A DNA stretch of 44,676 bases. Source: Methanoprimaticola sp047501175 (GTDB lineage: Archaea > Thermoplasmatota > Thermoplasmata > Methanomassiliicoccales > Methanomethylophilaceae). The first letter of the stretch is position 1. Every line of letters begins with the position of its first letter. The translations under genes were made by a program, and so were the position numbers. Below are positions 35,491-42,664 of this stretch, piece after piece. The notes under the pieces were generated by a model. The model did not search any database and was not told the origin of the DNA. It saw nothing but the letters and a program-made list of their open reading frames with translations. Where the stretch lies: assembly GCF_047501175.1 (NCBI RefSeq), contig NZ_JBEQWH010000013.1, forward strand, positions 1-44,676. The letters are read 5' to 3'.

Positions 35491-36624
35491 ATGATGGATA
35501 AATCGAAGAAGAGCTGGCTTATGAGGGGCGCTCGTGGCCTCAAGAAGGACATGGAGTATTCGGAGGATGACGATATCAGCGAGATCGCCCGTAAGAAGAG
35601 GCGGTTCAAGGTCATAGTGGTGTTCGGAGTCCTCATGTCGGCAGTGGCGTTCCTCATCTCCATATCCATATCATCTGGAGGAATCATCCCCATCAGCGAT
35701 GCGATATCTGCCCTGATATCATCGATCCAGAACGGAGGGCAGAACCTTGACCCCGTTGAGAACTACATCTATTATTCCAGGCTTCCCAGGACAATCGCGG
35801 CGATAGCTGTCGGTGCCGGTCTCGCCATTGCAGGATGCATGTTCCAGGCGATAATCAGGAATCCGTTGGTCGACCCATACATCACCGGAGTGTCATCCGG
35901 TGCCGGATGTCTCGCCATCGCTGTTTCTGCGGCAGGCATGTCCATCCCGTTCATAGCTGCAAATTCACTGTACATAATACCTGTCGCAGCCATCATCGGT
36001 GGACTCGTGGCATTCGCTATCACGATGGGCGTGGCCGAAGGTTCCGGAGGGTCCACGACTAATTACATACTGGCGGGTGTCATCGTCGGATTCGCATTCT
36101 CATCGGTACAGACGGTGTTCCTGACATTGGACAAGGGGAATCTGACGGATTCCATGTGGTGGCTCTACGGTTCGTTCAGCCAGATAACATGGGAGAACGC
36201 ATGGCTGGTATTCGTGCCGGCCATGGGGATAGCATTGGTCGCATTGGTCTGGGCGAGGGAGTTCAACCTGTTCTCGATGGGAGAGGAGCAGGCGAAACAA
36301 CTGGGACTCAATGTGAGGCTGTTCAAGAGGTCGATGATGATCATCGCTTCCGTCCTCACTGCAGTGTGCGTGGCATTCGTCGGGATCATCGGTTTCGTGG
36401 GACTCGTCGTACCTCATGCTTGCAGAATGGCTTTAGGTAGCGATCACAGGCTCATCATGCCCGCATCTGTCGCGCTCGGGGCGATGCTCATGCTGTTCTC
36501 GGACCTCATCGCAAGGACGGTGATGTCTCCCCTGGAGCTCCCCGTTGGAGCGATAACCGCGATGATCGGGACTCCGGTCTTCGCATACATGCTCATGAGG
36601 AGGGGGCGCGAATATGACGGATGA
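35491..36624 (+). CDS. btuC: BtuC/FecCD-type ABC transporter permease
   Basis: The 377-residue integral membrane protein of the FecCD family carries family motifs RLPRTIAAIAVGAGLAIAG, NPLVDPYITGVSSGA, GIIGFVGLVVPHACRM and ELPVGAITAMIGTPVF. The first 45 residues are a charged cytoplasmic extension before the first helix. GAGGT overlapping the previous stop serves as Shine-Dalgarno. Its end overlaps the ATPase start by 11 bp. Substrate is inferred from the BtuF-like partner; FecCD permeases also import haem and siderophores. Confidence 0.9.
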   Translation: MMDKSKKSWLMRGARGLKKDMEYSEDDDISEIARKKRRFKVIVVFGVLMSAVAFLISISISSGGIIPISDAISALISSIQNGGQNLDPVENYIYYSRLPRTIAAIAVGAGLAIAGCMFQAIIRNPLVDPYITGVSSGAGCLAIAVSAAGMSIPFIAANSLYIIPVAAIIGGLVAFAITMGVAEGSGGSTTNYILAGVIVGFAFSSVQTVFLTLDKGNLTDSMWWLYGSFSQITWENAWLVFVPAMGIALVALVWAREFNLFSMGEEQAKQLGLNVRLFKRSMMIIASVLTAVCVAFVGIIGFVGLVVPHACRMALGSDHRLIMPASVALGAMLMLFSDLIARTVMSPLELPVGAITAMIGTPVFAYMLMRRGREYDG

Positions 36625-37408
36625 TCTCCTTTCGATCGAGGGTCTCGGGATAGAGTTCGATGGATTCCATGCTCTGGATGGTGTGAGCCTATCCATCGGA
36701 AAGGGGAAGCTCGTAGGATTGATCGGACCCAATGGATGTGGAAAGTCCACCATGATGCGGTGCATCAGCAAGATATATACTCCGACCCGGGGAAGTGTGG
36801 AGGTGGATGGGCACAGCATAGCCGATCTGAAACCTGCCGAAGTGGCCAAATTGGTGGCAACGGTTCCGGCCGAGCTCGGTTCGACGTTCAGCATGTCGGT
36901 CATGGACATGGTCGTTCTCGGAAGGTACCCGTTCGTCGATCGTCTGTGGTGGGAGACCCCGGAGGACGAACGCATCACACGTGAAGCTCTAAGGACCTTC
37001 GGGTTGGACGGGATACGTAATCGTCAGCTGTCCCTCTGCTCATCGGGCGAACGTCAACGCGCATTGATCGCCAAGGCATATGTCCAGGAACCGAAACTGA
37101 TGCTCGTGGATGAACCGACAGCCCATCTGGATATGAAGTATAAGCTACAGGTGATGGAATATCTCCGCAAGATGTCCTTGACTGACATGACCGTCCTTGT
37201 TGCGGAACACGACATATCTCTCATGGCACGCTACTGCGATACCTGCATCATAATGAAGGAGGGGAGGATCGTCACCATCGGGGATCCGAGGGAGGTCATC
37301 ACAGAGGATCTGATCCGTGACGTCTATGAGGTCGATTCCCGTGTGGGACTGGATGCGGACGGCGAGATATACGTCCTACCAAAGAAGTACATCGAGGGAT
37401 CCATCTGA
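36614..37408 (+). CDS. btuD: BtuD/FecE-type ABC transporter ATPase
   Basis: It powers the importer. Walker A GPNGCGKST is at residues 38-46, the signature LCSSGERQRALIAKA near 139-150 and Walker B LMLVDEPTAHLD near 162-173, with the switch histidine in AEHDISL. The signature reads CSSGE rather than the common LSGGE, a conservative variant. It has 264 residues and overlaps the permease, so the two are co-translated. The zinc-ribbon gene follows 11 bp later and may be in the same transcript. Confidence 0.9.
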   Translation: MTDDLLSIEGLGIEFDGFHALDGVSLSIGKGKLVGLIGPNGCGKSTMMRCISKIYTPTRGSVEVDGHSIADLKPAEVAKLVATVPAELGSTFSMSVMDMVVLGRYPFVDRLWWETPEDERITREALRTFGLDGIRNRQLSLCSSGERQRALIAKAYVQEPKLMLVDEPTAHLDMKYKLQVMEYLRKMSLTDMTVLVAEHDISLMARYCDTCIIMKEGRIVTIGDPREVITEDLIRDVYEVDSRVGLDADGEIYVLPKKYIEGSI

Positions 37409-37419
37409 CACACATCGAA

Positions 37420-38652
37420 GTGTCGGAGGGCGGTCAATGTCTTCGTGACACCCATTCTGTGGAGGAGTCTTCGGCTTACTGTTACAGATGCGGACACTAT
37501 TGGAACCTCCGTGGAGAGGCTATGCCCAAAAGATGTCCGCGCTGCAGGTCATCCCGTTGGGATGTTCCAGAGGAGAGACAGATCCGGTGCAGTTGCGGAA
37601 TGACCTGGACCCTCACCGATTCCAAGCAATGCTGTCCGTCGTGTGGTAAAGGTGTGCGGGGCGTGCAGGTATTGACGAAGCTCCACTGCAACCGTTGCGA
37701 GTACGATTGGTTCCCTCGCTCCGCAACGATGCCTACACGTTGTCCTCTCTGCAGGTCGAAGCAGTGGAACGACCCGACCAGAAGGTTGACGTGTCACGCA
37801 TGTGGGCATGTGTGGGTGGCTGGAAGTAACGATCCTGCCCGCTGTCCCAAATGCCGTTCCTCGAGATGGAATGTTCCCCAGAACAAGGTCCAATGCAAGG
37901 TATGCGGATACAAATGGGTCCTCAGATCGAATCGTACTTCCGATGATGTCAAGAAGTGTCCCAAATGTCACTCTCTCAAATGGAACGTCACTCCGAAGAT
38001 CACACACTGCAACGAGTGCGGGCTCAGCTTCGTTTCCAGATTCGTAGGAAGCCAGAGCTGTCCCCGCTGCAATAGGAGGACCAATTTCAGTGATCACAGA
38101 TGTAGTTTCTGCGGTAAGGAATGGACATCGCCAGATAGCATCTCTACGCCGTGTCCGCGTTGCACATGCGTTGCGGACCAGGTGTCGGAGAGCTTCGATA
38201 TATGGTCGTCCGGCAACTCCGTACTCAGGTATGTCTATCGTGACAATATGGCTTTCATATATCTCTGGGTGGACGAGATCCCGGTCGCCACCCGTTACTT
38301 TCAGGATGTGTGTTCAGAGTTCGGATGCAATGCGACCGAGCTGGCTGAGAGGTTCTCAAACCCCTCCCGTTCGCCAATTTTCTCCAAGATCGCAGAGGAC
38401 ATGATGAATCACAGGAGCGATTATCTGAAGATTACGGATTATTTGATGAAGAGACTGGGACTGGATCCGGGTGATGCCAACATACTGGCGATCCATTTCA
38501 CAGGGATGGGTCCGGAAGCCATCGCGTTGTGTTTCGGGATGGAGTATCAGGATGTGCGGCGTGCCTTTGACAGGATAATGGATGCCTATGTCGAGTCAGG
38601 TGTTGTCGTCGATGATTCTGTCTTTGTTGAGAACCCATTCGATTATTACTGA
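37420..38652 (+). CDS. multi-zinc-ribbon protein with C-terminal helix-turn-helix, first gene of cassette 2
   Basis: The 410-residue protein is paralogous to that at 752 throughout. It starts with YCYRCGHYW/CPRCRSSRW, continues through several CxxCG-W and CPxC-W pairs (HCNRCEYDWF, CHACGHVWV, CKVCGYKWV, CNECGLSF, CSFCGKEW), and ends with the same 180-residue region (VDEIPVATRYFQDVC, ILAIHFTGMGPEAIALCF, AFDRIMDAY). It has seven or eight ribbons by my count, against six in cassette 1. The start is GTG 37420; the nearby GGAGGG (37425-37430) serves only an ATG in a closed frame, so initiation is uncertain. Its position directly after the importer ATPase suggests co-regulation with corrinoid uptake. 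Confidence 0.78.
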   Translation: MSEGGQCLRDTHSVEESSAYCYRCGHYWNLRGEAMPKRCPRCRSSRWDVPEERQIRCSCGMTWTLTDSKQCCPSCGKGVRGVQVLTKLHCNRCEYDWFPRSATMPTRCPLCRSKQWNDPTRRLTCHACGHVWVAGSNDPARCPKCRSSRWNVPQNKVQCKVCGYKWVLRSNRTSDDVKKCPKCHSLKWNVTPKITHCNECGLSFVSRFVGSQSCPRCNRRTNFSDHRCSFCGKEWTSPDSISTPCPRCTCVADQVSESFDIWSSGNSVLRYVYRDNMAFIYLWVDEIPVATRYFQDVCSEFGCNATELAERFSNPSRSPIFSKIAEDMMNHRSDYLKITDYLMKRLGLDPGDANILAIHFTGMGPEAIALCFGMEYQDVRRAFDRIMDAYVESGVVVDDSVFVENPFDYY

Positions 38653-38796
38653 TTCAGGGGGCGATATGTGGTTTTTGTTCTGTTCTCGAGCAATCATTTA
38701 TTTGGAATATACATCCATTATTTTTCCATTTATATCCATATAAATCCACATAAACTACTTTATAGACAATTGGATGATTATTCCAGTGTGGTGGCC
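38653..38796. promoter_or_regulatory. AT-rich promoter with TTGG-N8-TCCA motif, site 6
   Basis: ATATCCATATAAATCCACATAAA repeats an ATCCA step in AT-rich DNA, followed by the TATA box CTTTATAGA (38758-38766) and TTGGATGATTATTCCA (38770-38785), ending 11 nt before the ATG at 38797. The second gene of cassette 2 thus has its own promoter. Confidence 0.55.
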
Positions 38797-39384
38797 ATGA
38801 TCGCCAAAGCTTCGAACATCACAGACCCGTTCGGGAATATGGAAGGGGGAGGGGGAACACGGAAGCGGAGCGGTTCGACAAGGCGCAGGAGTGTCAAGGA
38901 CTCCAAGGCGGCATGCACATGCCCGTATTGCGGCGGGCGTTTCTACACAAACCGTCTGAAAGGTCCAGACGATCAGAGTACAGGCATCCTCAAGCACTGC
39001 AACCAGTGCGGATACGACTGGGAGACGAGGACCGCCAATCCGATAAAGTGTCCCAAATGTAGTTCAAGGAGGTGGAGGGAACCTGCTTCCGAGTGTGTGT
39101 GCAACAAGTGCGGATACAGATGGCTCACAAAGAAGATCGATTCCCTTCCGGTCAGATGTCCAAACTGTCGTACCACCAAATGGCGTGAGTCAAAGGTTTG
39201 CAGAACGTTCATCAGCGACAAGTTCGTGGAGATCGATGATGACTATCGCGCAAAACGCATCTATGACGATTACAGGAGTGGTATGGGGTGCATAGAGCTG
39301 TGCATCCGCGAGAAGTTACCCCTATTCCTAGTAATGGATCTCGTACGGGAATTCGATGGTAGTAGGAAGCCGAGGCTCCGATGA
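38797..39384 (+). CDS. three-zinc-ribbon protein, second gene of cassette 2
   Basis: The 195-residue protein has a basic, glycine-rich N-terminus (GGGGTRKRSGSTRRRS), then CPYCGGRF, CNQCGYDW/CPKCSSRRW and CNKCGYRW/CPNCRTTKW, and a helical C-terminus with RSGMGCIELCIREKLPLFL. It is paralogous to 2082-2636. The frame is open from 38668, but that start lies upstream of the TATA box, so ATG 38797 is chosen. Its stop overlaps the ATG of the BspA-like gene (ATGA), implying coupled translation of a regulator-like and a surface protein. Confidence 0.75.
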   Translation: MIAKASNITDPFGNMEGGGGTRKRSGSTRRRSVKDSKAACTCPYCGGRFYTNRLKGPDDQSTGILKHCNQCGYDWETRTANPIKCPKCSSRRWREPASECVCNKCGYRWLTKKIDSLPVRCPNCRTTKWRESKVCRTFISDKFVEIDDDYRAKRIYDDYRSGMGCIELCIREKLPLFLVMDLVREFDGSRKPRLR

Positions 39385-40859
39385 CCCGTCACCCCATAAT
39401 GATTCTGATAATCATCTGCATCATTTTGCTGCCGGCTGTCGCGTCATGCGATGCATCAACGGATGGCTCCTCGGAGTACGAATCGTACGATGCGACATAT
39501 GGCTATAGGACAAGCGGTTCCACTTCCGCCGATTACAGCTCGGAGTTGATATCTGTACGTTCTGATGCTGATATTCTCTACGTTCAGGCGGCCATAGAGG
39601 GGTATCCTCTGAGAATCATATCCGAGGGGGCGTTCGACGGTCTGGATGTGGACATTCTCGTTATTCCGGCGACGGTGGAGGTCATGAGCGCGAGCCCATT
39701 TCAGGGCACGTCGATCGAAGAGGTGGTGTTCCTCGGAGACCGTCCGCAAGGTCTGGAGGATCTCGGGGGCCACAGGGTTTCCGCGCTCGATGGTGCACGG
39801 GGGTGGAATGGAATCGACCTGCTGGATGTGAAGACTGTGGATTCCGGTAGTGGAAAGGTCTCCTTCACGGTGATCTCCGGAGAGGCGACAGTCCTCTCTC
39901 ATGTTTCAGGGACAGAGGTCATGATCCCAGAACACGTGGAATGGGACGGTTCCAAGCATACGGTAACGCGCATAGGGGACAGGGCGTTCTATGGGGCCGA
40001 CGTGACCTTGGTCTACATGCCCGATTCCATACGCGTAATAGGGGTGCGTGCATTCTATCTGTGTGACAAGATGGTCGACGCCAATATCCCTGGGTCCATC
40101 GAGGTTGTATGTGATGAGGCTTTCAGGGAGTGTGCAAAGCTTCAGAATGTGGATCTCCACGGGGTCCGTTTCCTTGGTTTCGAATCATTCCGTATGTGCT
40201 ATTCTATGACTGAGGTCAGGGTACCGGATTCAACCACTGATGTGAGGGGCGGGGCATTCTATGTCTGCTCTTCCATAGAGTCTGTGTCTCTGGGCAGATC
40301 CGTGGATCTAATAGACGAGCGCGTCTTTGGATACACTTCCTCTTTGAACGAATTCTCATTCGATGGAACGGTAGCCGAGGTGAGGCAATCTGCATTCTAC
40401 AGATCTGCGATTACCTCGATCGACCTGCCGGATGTCACGGACATAGGGGACATGGCATTCTATCAATGTGACAGATTGGAGTCTGTGACATTCGGAAGCG
40501 GACTGATATCGATAGGTGAAAGTTCGTTCAGCAAGTGTCTTCTATTGGAGGAGGTGTCATTCCCCCCAACTTTGGAGAATATCGGGAACATGTGCTTCTA
40601 TGATTGCAGAAGCCTCGAAAAAGTGACATTCAATGGAGATATGCCGGAGTTCGGGTCAGATGTCTTCAGAGATACGGATGCATCGTTGTTTGCATTGGCA
40701 TCTCATGCAGATTCATGGAAGGAGTATGAGGGGGATATCTCTTTTATTGATGAAGGCAAGGGCGAGAATCAGGGCAGTGAGATATATGGATTCCTGGTTG
40801 TGGTATTTATCGTGGTTTCCACGATGGCATACATCATGATCCGTAGAAGGCACGACTGA
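39381..40859 (+). CDS. BspA-like leucine-rich-repeat surface protein, membrane-anchored
   Basis: The 492-residue protein has an N-terminal signal (IMILIIICIILLPAVAS), then repeats of the BspA/LRR_5 type from about residue 75 to 460 (IGDRAFYGADVTLVYMPDSI, AFREC, MAFYQCDRLESVTF, SFSKCLLLEEVSF) and a C-terminal helix (FLVVVFIVVSTMAYIMI) with a basic tail. The repeats match those in the first half of the giant protein. It is translationally coupled to the upstream zinc-ribbon gene. An adhesion or surface-display role is typical of the family. Confidence 0.85.
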   Translation: MTRHPIMILIIICIILLPAVASCDASTDGSSEYESYDATYGYRTSGSTSADYSSELISVRSDADILYVQAAIEGYPLRIISEGAFDGLDVDILVIPATVEVMSASPFQGTSIEEVVFLGDRPQGLEDLGGHRVSALDGARGWNGIDLLDVKTVDSGSGKVSFTVISGEATVLSHVSGTEVMIPEHVEWDGSKHTVTRIGDRAFYGADVTLVYMPDSIRVIGVRAFYLCDKMVDANIPGSIEVVCDEAFRECAKLQNVDLHGVRFLGFESFRMCYSMTEVRVPDSTTDVRGGAFYVCSSIESVSLGRSVDLIDERVFGYTSSLNEFSFDGTVAEVRQSAFYRSAITSIDLPDVTDIGDMAFYQCDRLESVTFGSGLISIGESSFSKCLLLEEVSFPPTLENIGNMCFYDCRSLEKVTFNGDMPEFGSDVFRDTDASLFALASHADSWKEYEGDISFIDEGKGENQGSEIYGFLVVVFIVVSTMAYIMIRRRHD

Positions 40860-41149
40860 TCCGATTCTGACAAGCATGTGATAATACGAGTATGGACTGG
40901 AGTCATCATACGTTACGTTTACAGCAGTGATGCCGGGGTCGATACCATGAGTCGGGATTCGTCACCTCTCAATCTGGATCGCATATGTAATCGACCTGGA
41001 CGGTTTCTTTGTTCTAACTTCATCTTCATTGTTCCCCTGGTCTCGGAACGGTCGAGACCTCTTGTATATAAAATTTATACACTGTATACATACTGACCCG
41101 AAAAAGTCAGTTTTTCAGTCATTATGTCTACACTATAATCGCTAAATAC
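40860..41149. promoter_or_regulatory. intergenic region with hairpin, TATA box and palindrome
   Basis: GGTCTCG (41039-41045) pairs with CGAGACC (41053-41059), a probable terminator of the BspA-like gene. A TATA element (TATATAAAATTTATA, 41065-41079) follows, with the perfect palindrome TATACA-C-TGTATA (41076-41088) overlapping its end. A frame of about 70 codons at 40878-41096 has no supporting features. The promoter points at the micro-ORF pair at 41150. Confidence 0.5.
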
Positions 41150-41263
41150 GTGGACCATCTGATAACCGTCGCCAGGGTGAAGTCCGGTGCACAGGACTTC
41201 TATACCCGTGTGCCGGACTCCGTCCTGAGAATCCTTGGAGGTGATAAGCACGTCCGAAGATAG
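41150..41263 (+). CDS. AbrB-like 37-residue micro-ORF ending in TAG
   Basis: From GTG 41150 the frame reads ITVARVKSGAQDFYTRVP followed by DSVLRILGGDK, which resembles the swapped-hairpin AbrB/MazE fold (V-x-R-V-x-S-x-G-Q ... R-V-P-x-x-V-L-x-x-L-G). It ends in TAG after RR, the only TAG used as an apparent stop in the window. No ribosome-binding site is visible; a leaderless start is possible. It overlaps the next micro-ORF by 23 bp. It may be a small antitoxin-like DNA-binding protein. Weak evidence overall. Confidence 0.4.
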   Translation: MDHLITVARVKSGAQDFYTRVPDSVLRILGGDKHVRR

Positions 41264-41342
41264 GAAGGACCAGAGTCTCTACTTGCAAACGGCGACCCTG
41301 GTCCTCAGCATCATTCGGCTGATCGTCGAACTGCTGAAGTAA
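41241..41342 (+). CDS. 33-residue hydrophobic micro-ORF
   Basis: The frame from GTG 41241 to TAA ends in a strongly hydrophobic, amphipathic helix (LYLQTATLVLSIIRLIVELLK). A full anti-16S GGAGGTGAT (41237-41245) overlaps the proposed start, so the true start may be a non-standard codon a few bases on. It overlaps the AbrB-like ORF out of frame, as toxin-antitoxin partners often do, and is followed by a hairpin. Function unknown. Confidence 0.35.
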   Translation: MISTSEDRKDQSLYLQTATLVLSIIRLIVELLK

Positions 41343-41352
41343 AACCTTTTAC

Positions 41353-41370
41353 AGCCGCCGTGAGGCGGCT
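41353..41370 (+). terminator. terminator of the micro-ORF pair
   Basis: AGCCGCC-GTGA-GGCGGCT is a perfect 7-bp stem ten bases after the TAA. A second hairpin, GGTCGTC-ATGG-GACGACC, follows at 41386-41403. Confidence 0.55.
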
Positions 41371-41442
41371 GGTCAAACATCTCACGGTCGTCATGGGACG
41401 ACCCTCGTGTTCACTTTTGGAATCCGTTTATCGTAATTTAAA

Positions 41443-41457
41443 GTATCGTGACGATAC
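41443..41457 (+). promoter_or_regulatory. perfect 15-bp palindrome after a TATA box
   Basis: GTATCGT-G-ACGATAC is a perfect inverted repeat. It lies just downstream of a TATA-like TAATTTAAAG (41434-41443), where transcription of the following small genes should begin. It is a candidate operator. Confidence 0.55.
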
Positions 41458-41472
41458 CGTTATGCCGATGCG

Positions 41473-41550
41473 ATGAGGATGTCCGGAAGGTCCGAGTTCA
41501 TCAGGTTCGCGACGATCTGCTTCATGAAGAGCATCAAGGAGGCGGAATGA
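41473..41550 (+). CDS. 25-residue ORF resembling the second half of a ribbon-helix-helix protein
   Basis: From ATG 41473 the peptide contains SGRSEFIRFATICFMKSIKE, close to the G-x-S-R-S-E-F-I-R turn and second helix of CopG/ribbon-helix-helix repressors. The N-terminal strand is missing in this frame; a VTIPL strand-like stretch exists in the next frame from GTG 41448, so a frameshift in a once-complete gene is possible. Its TGA overlaps the next ATG (ATGA), showing coupling. A palindrome lies just upstream. Confidence 0.35.
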   Translation: MRMSGRSEFIRFATICFMKSIKEAE

Positions 41551-41708
41551 TGACCGTCATCCGGACCGATCCCTGTGGTCTTGCGGAATCGGGTATAAAT
41601 ACGGTCCGCGTGTATGGAATGTCCGAGGAAGGTATGACGGCTCCCGAGGGAGCCGGATTCCTTGAGGCGGATCAGACCCGATCATTCCTTACGGAATGTC
41701 GATGGTGA
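41550..41708 (+). CDS. 52-residue protein of unknown function
   Basis: ATG 41550 has GGAGG (41538-41542) seven bases upstream; ATG 41547 is an alternative. The product contains TVIRTDPCGLAESGINTV and ends FLTECRW. I do not recognise it. It overlaps the preceding 25-codon ORF by one base and converges with the minus-strand ORF at 41689. Confidence 0.45.
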   Translation: MTVIRTDPCGLAESGINTVRVYGMSEEGMTAPEGAGFLEADQTRSFLTECRW

Positions 41709-41862
41709 CCGTGACCTCGTCGGTCTCGATCACCACACGGAAACCGTTGCCACGGCTCTCAATGCGGACCTCAACGATCCAAACACCTCCTACCGGGACG
41801 GTACCGAATCTGCCGGGAAAGTGAGACGTCACGACAGATTCGGACTTCCCGCCTACCGGCAT
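41689..41862 (-). CDS. 57-residue beta-rich small protein
   Basis: The minus-strand frame from ATG 41862 to TAA codes a beta-rich C-terminus (GGVWIVEVRIESRGNGF, then ETDEVTVTIDIP) with genome-like GC-rich third positions. The frame is open upstream to 41931, but a TATA-like GATATATC lies about 30 nt before ATG 41862, so a leaderless start there fits. The start region is duplicated at 43921-43948, where the same frame is broken. A plus-strand frame over the same DNA encodes a HFCANCGS zinc-ribbon fragment, so the coding strand is not certain. Confidence 0.4.
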   Translation of the reverse strand: MPVGGKSESVVTSHFPGRFGTVPVGGVWIVEVRIESRGNGFRVVIETDEVTVTIDIP

Positions 41863-41885
41863 TTCTGCGCAAATTGCGGATCGGA
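41858..41885 (+). repeat. direct repeat flanking the recombinase region, left copy
   Basis: GGCATTTCTGCGCAA then A then TTGCGGATCGGA; the copy at 43921-43948 differs at one of 28 bases. It contains the palindrome CGCAA-N-TTGCG. Similarity of lower quality extends about 25 bases on both sides. Confidence 0.75.
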
Positions 41886-42034
41886 CATAGATATATCGTG
41901 CAATCAGTGTGTTTCCTAATTCCTGGATCATGTGACTCGGTCATGTTGTTTCTTCAAACAGTCAGTGAAAAATGAAAGTCCATCTCCATAACTGAGTTGA
42001 GAATTGTAGAATCGCCCCAGGCCCGGCCACTGCA

Positions 42035-42291
42035 TTGGACTTCTTAGGGGCCGGGGGTGTCGACTTCATGGTAGCCTTCGATCGTGGCTATCGTTCCGTC
42101 ACCAGGATACTGAGCTATTGTCTCGCGAAGTTGGGCCTCAGAGGGATATCTCACAGTCAGCTGCACAAACGTGTAGGCAGGTTGCCGTCTTCCTCGGGCA
42201 TGCGAGCACCACTGAGGCGAGGTACTACGCAAGGGTGAGCGAGAGCGGACGGAGAGGAGAACGAGGGTACGGAGAGGGAGCGATCCCATGA
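42035..42291 (+). pseudogene. C-terminal remnant of a tyrosine recombinase, frameshifted
   Basis: In the frame running into TGA 42289-42291, the sequence RQVAVFLGHASTTEARYYAR has the second catalytic histidine (LGH) and the nucleophile tyrosine of phage-type integrases. Upstream, a different frame reads SYCLAKLGLRGISHSQLHKR, resembling the preceding helix but lacking the RxxH pair. No full catalytic domain can be assembled without a frameshift, so this is a decayed integrase end. The TGA overlaps the next ATG. Confidence 0.6.
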
Positions 42292-42431
42292 GGAATGCGA
42301 AGGTTGTGAAGGACGTGCACGTAGCGGAATGGACCGGCGAGATGATCGATTTTCTGTGGTCGGAAGTCGAAATCAAGGAGAAGCCCAACGCAAAAACTAG
42401 GAAATTGGCGAACGGGAGGGACGGTGCTTGA
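42288..42431 (+). CDS. 47-residue small protein, unknown
   Basis: ATG 42288 follows GGGAG (42276-42280). The peptide contains DVHVAEWTGEMIDFLWSEVE and a basic C-terminus. I do not recognise it. Its ATG overlaps the stop of the recombinase remnant, and its TGA overlaps the TTG start of the next gene, so it is the first member of a chain of coupled small genes. Confidence 0.5.
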   Translation: MRNAKVVKDVHVAEWTGEMIDFLWSEVEIKEKPNAKTRKLANGRDGA

Positions 42432-42664
42432 TTCCCCCCAAAGCAGCCATTTTCATCCTCGAAGGGAAGGATGGAGAGTTTTCATCTCAGGGATTGGACA
42501 TTGAGATCACGAGGGTCGCATCTGAAACACACATTGCGATTGAAACGAAATTCAACAGGATCTCAGGTGTCCTTCTCGAGGCATTTGTAGATGAACTCGG
42601 AGATCTGACAATGATCTTTCCAGAGTCTGACATCAGATTGCCTATTGTGGAGGCAAGTGCATGA
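42428..42664 (+). CDS. 78-residue small protein, unknown
   Basis: The frame starts at TTG 42428, overlapping the previous TGA (TTGA), and codes alternating beta-strand-like sequence (KAAIFILEGKDGEFSSQGLD, THIAIETKFNRISG, LTMIFPESDIRLP). The spacing and codon pattern look genuine. No family recognised. Its TGA overlaps the ATG of the next gene (ATGA). Confidence 0.55.
   Translation: MIPPKAAIFILEGKDGEFSSQGLDIEITRVASETHIAIETKFNRISGVLLEAFVDELGDLTMIFPESDIRLPIVEASA

Noticed and set aside
40878..41096. 72-codon frame after the BspA-like gene
   Set aside because: It runs through a hairpin and a TATA box and has no Shine-Dalgarno or coding pattern.
41662..41919. Plus-strand 85-codon frame ending in a HFCANCGS zinc-ribbon stretch
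   Set aside because: No start signal, and it overlaps a better-supported minus-strand frame; kept only as an alternative reading of the repeat.
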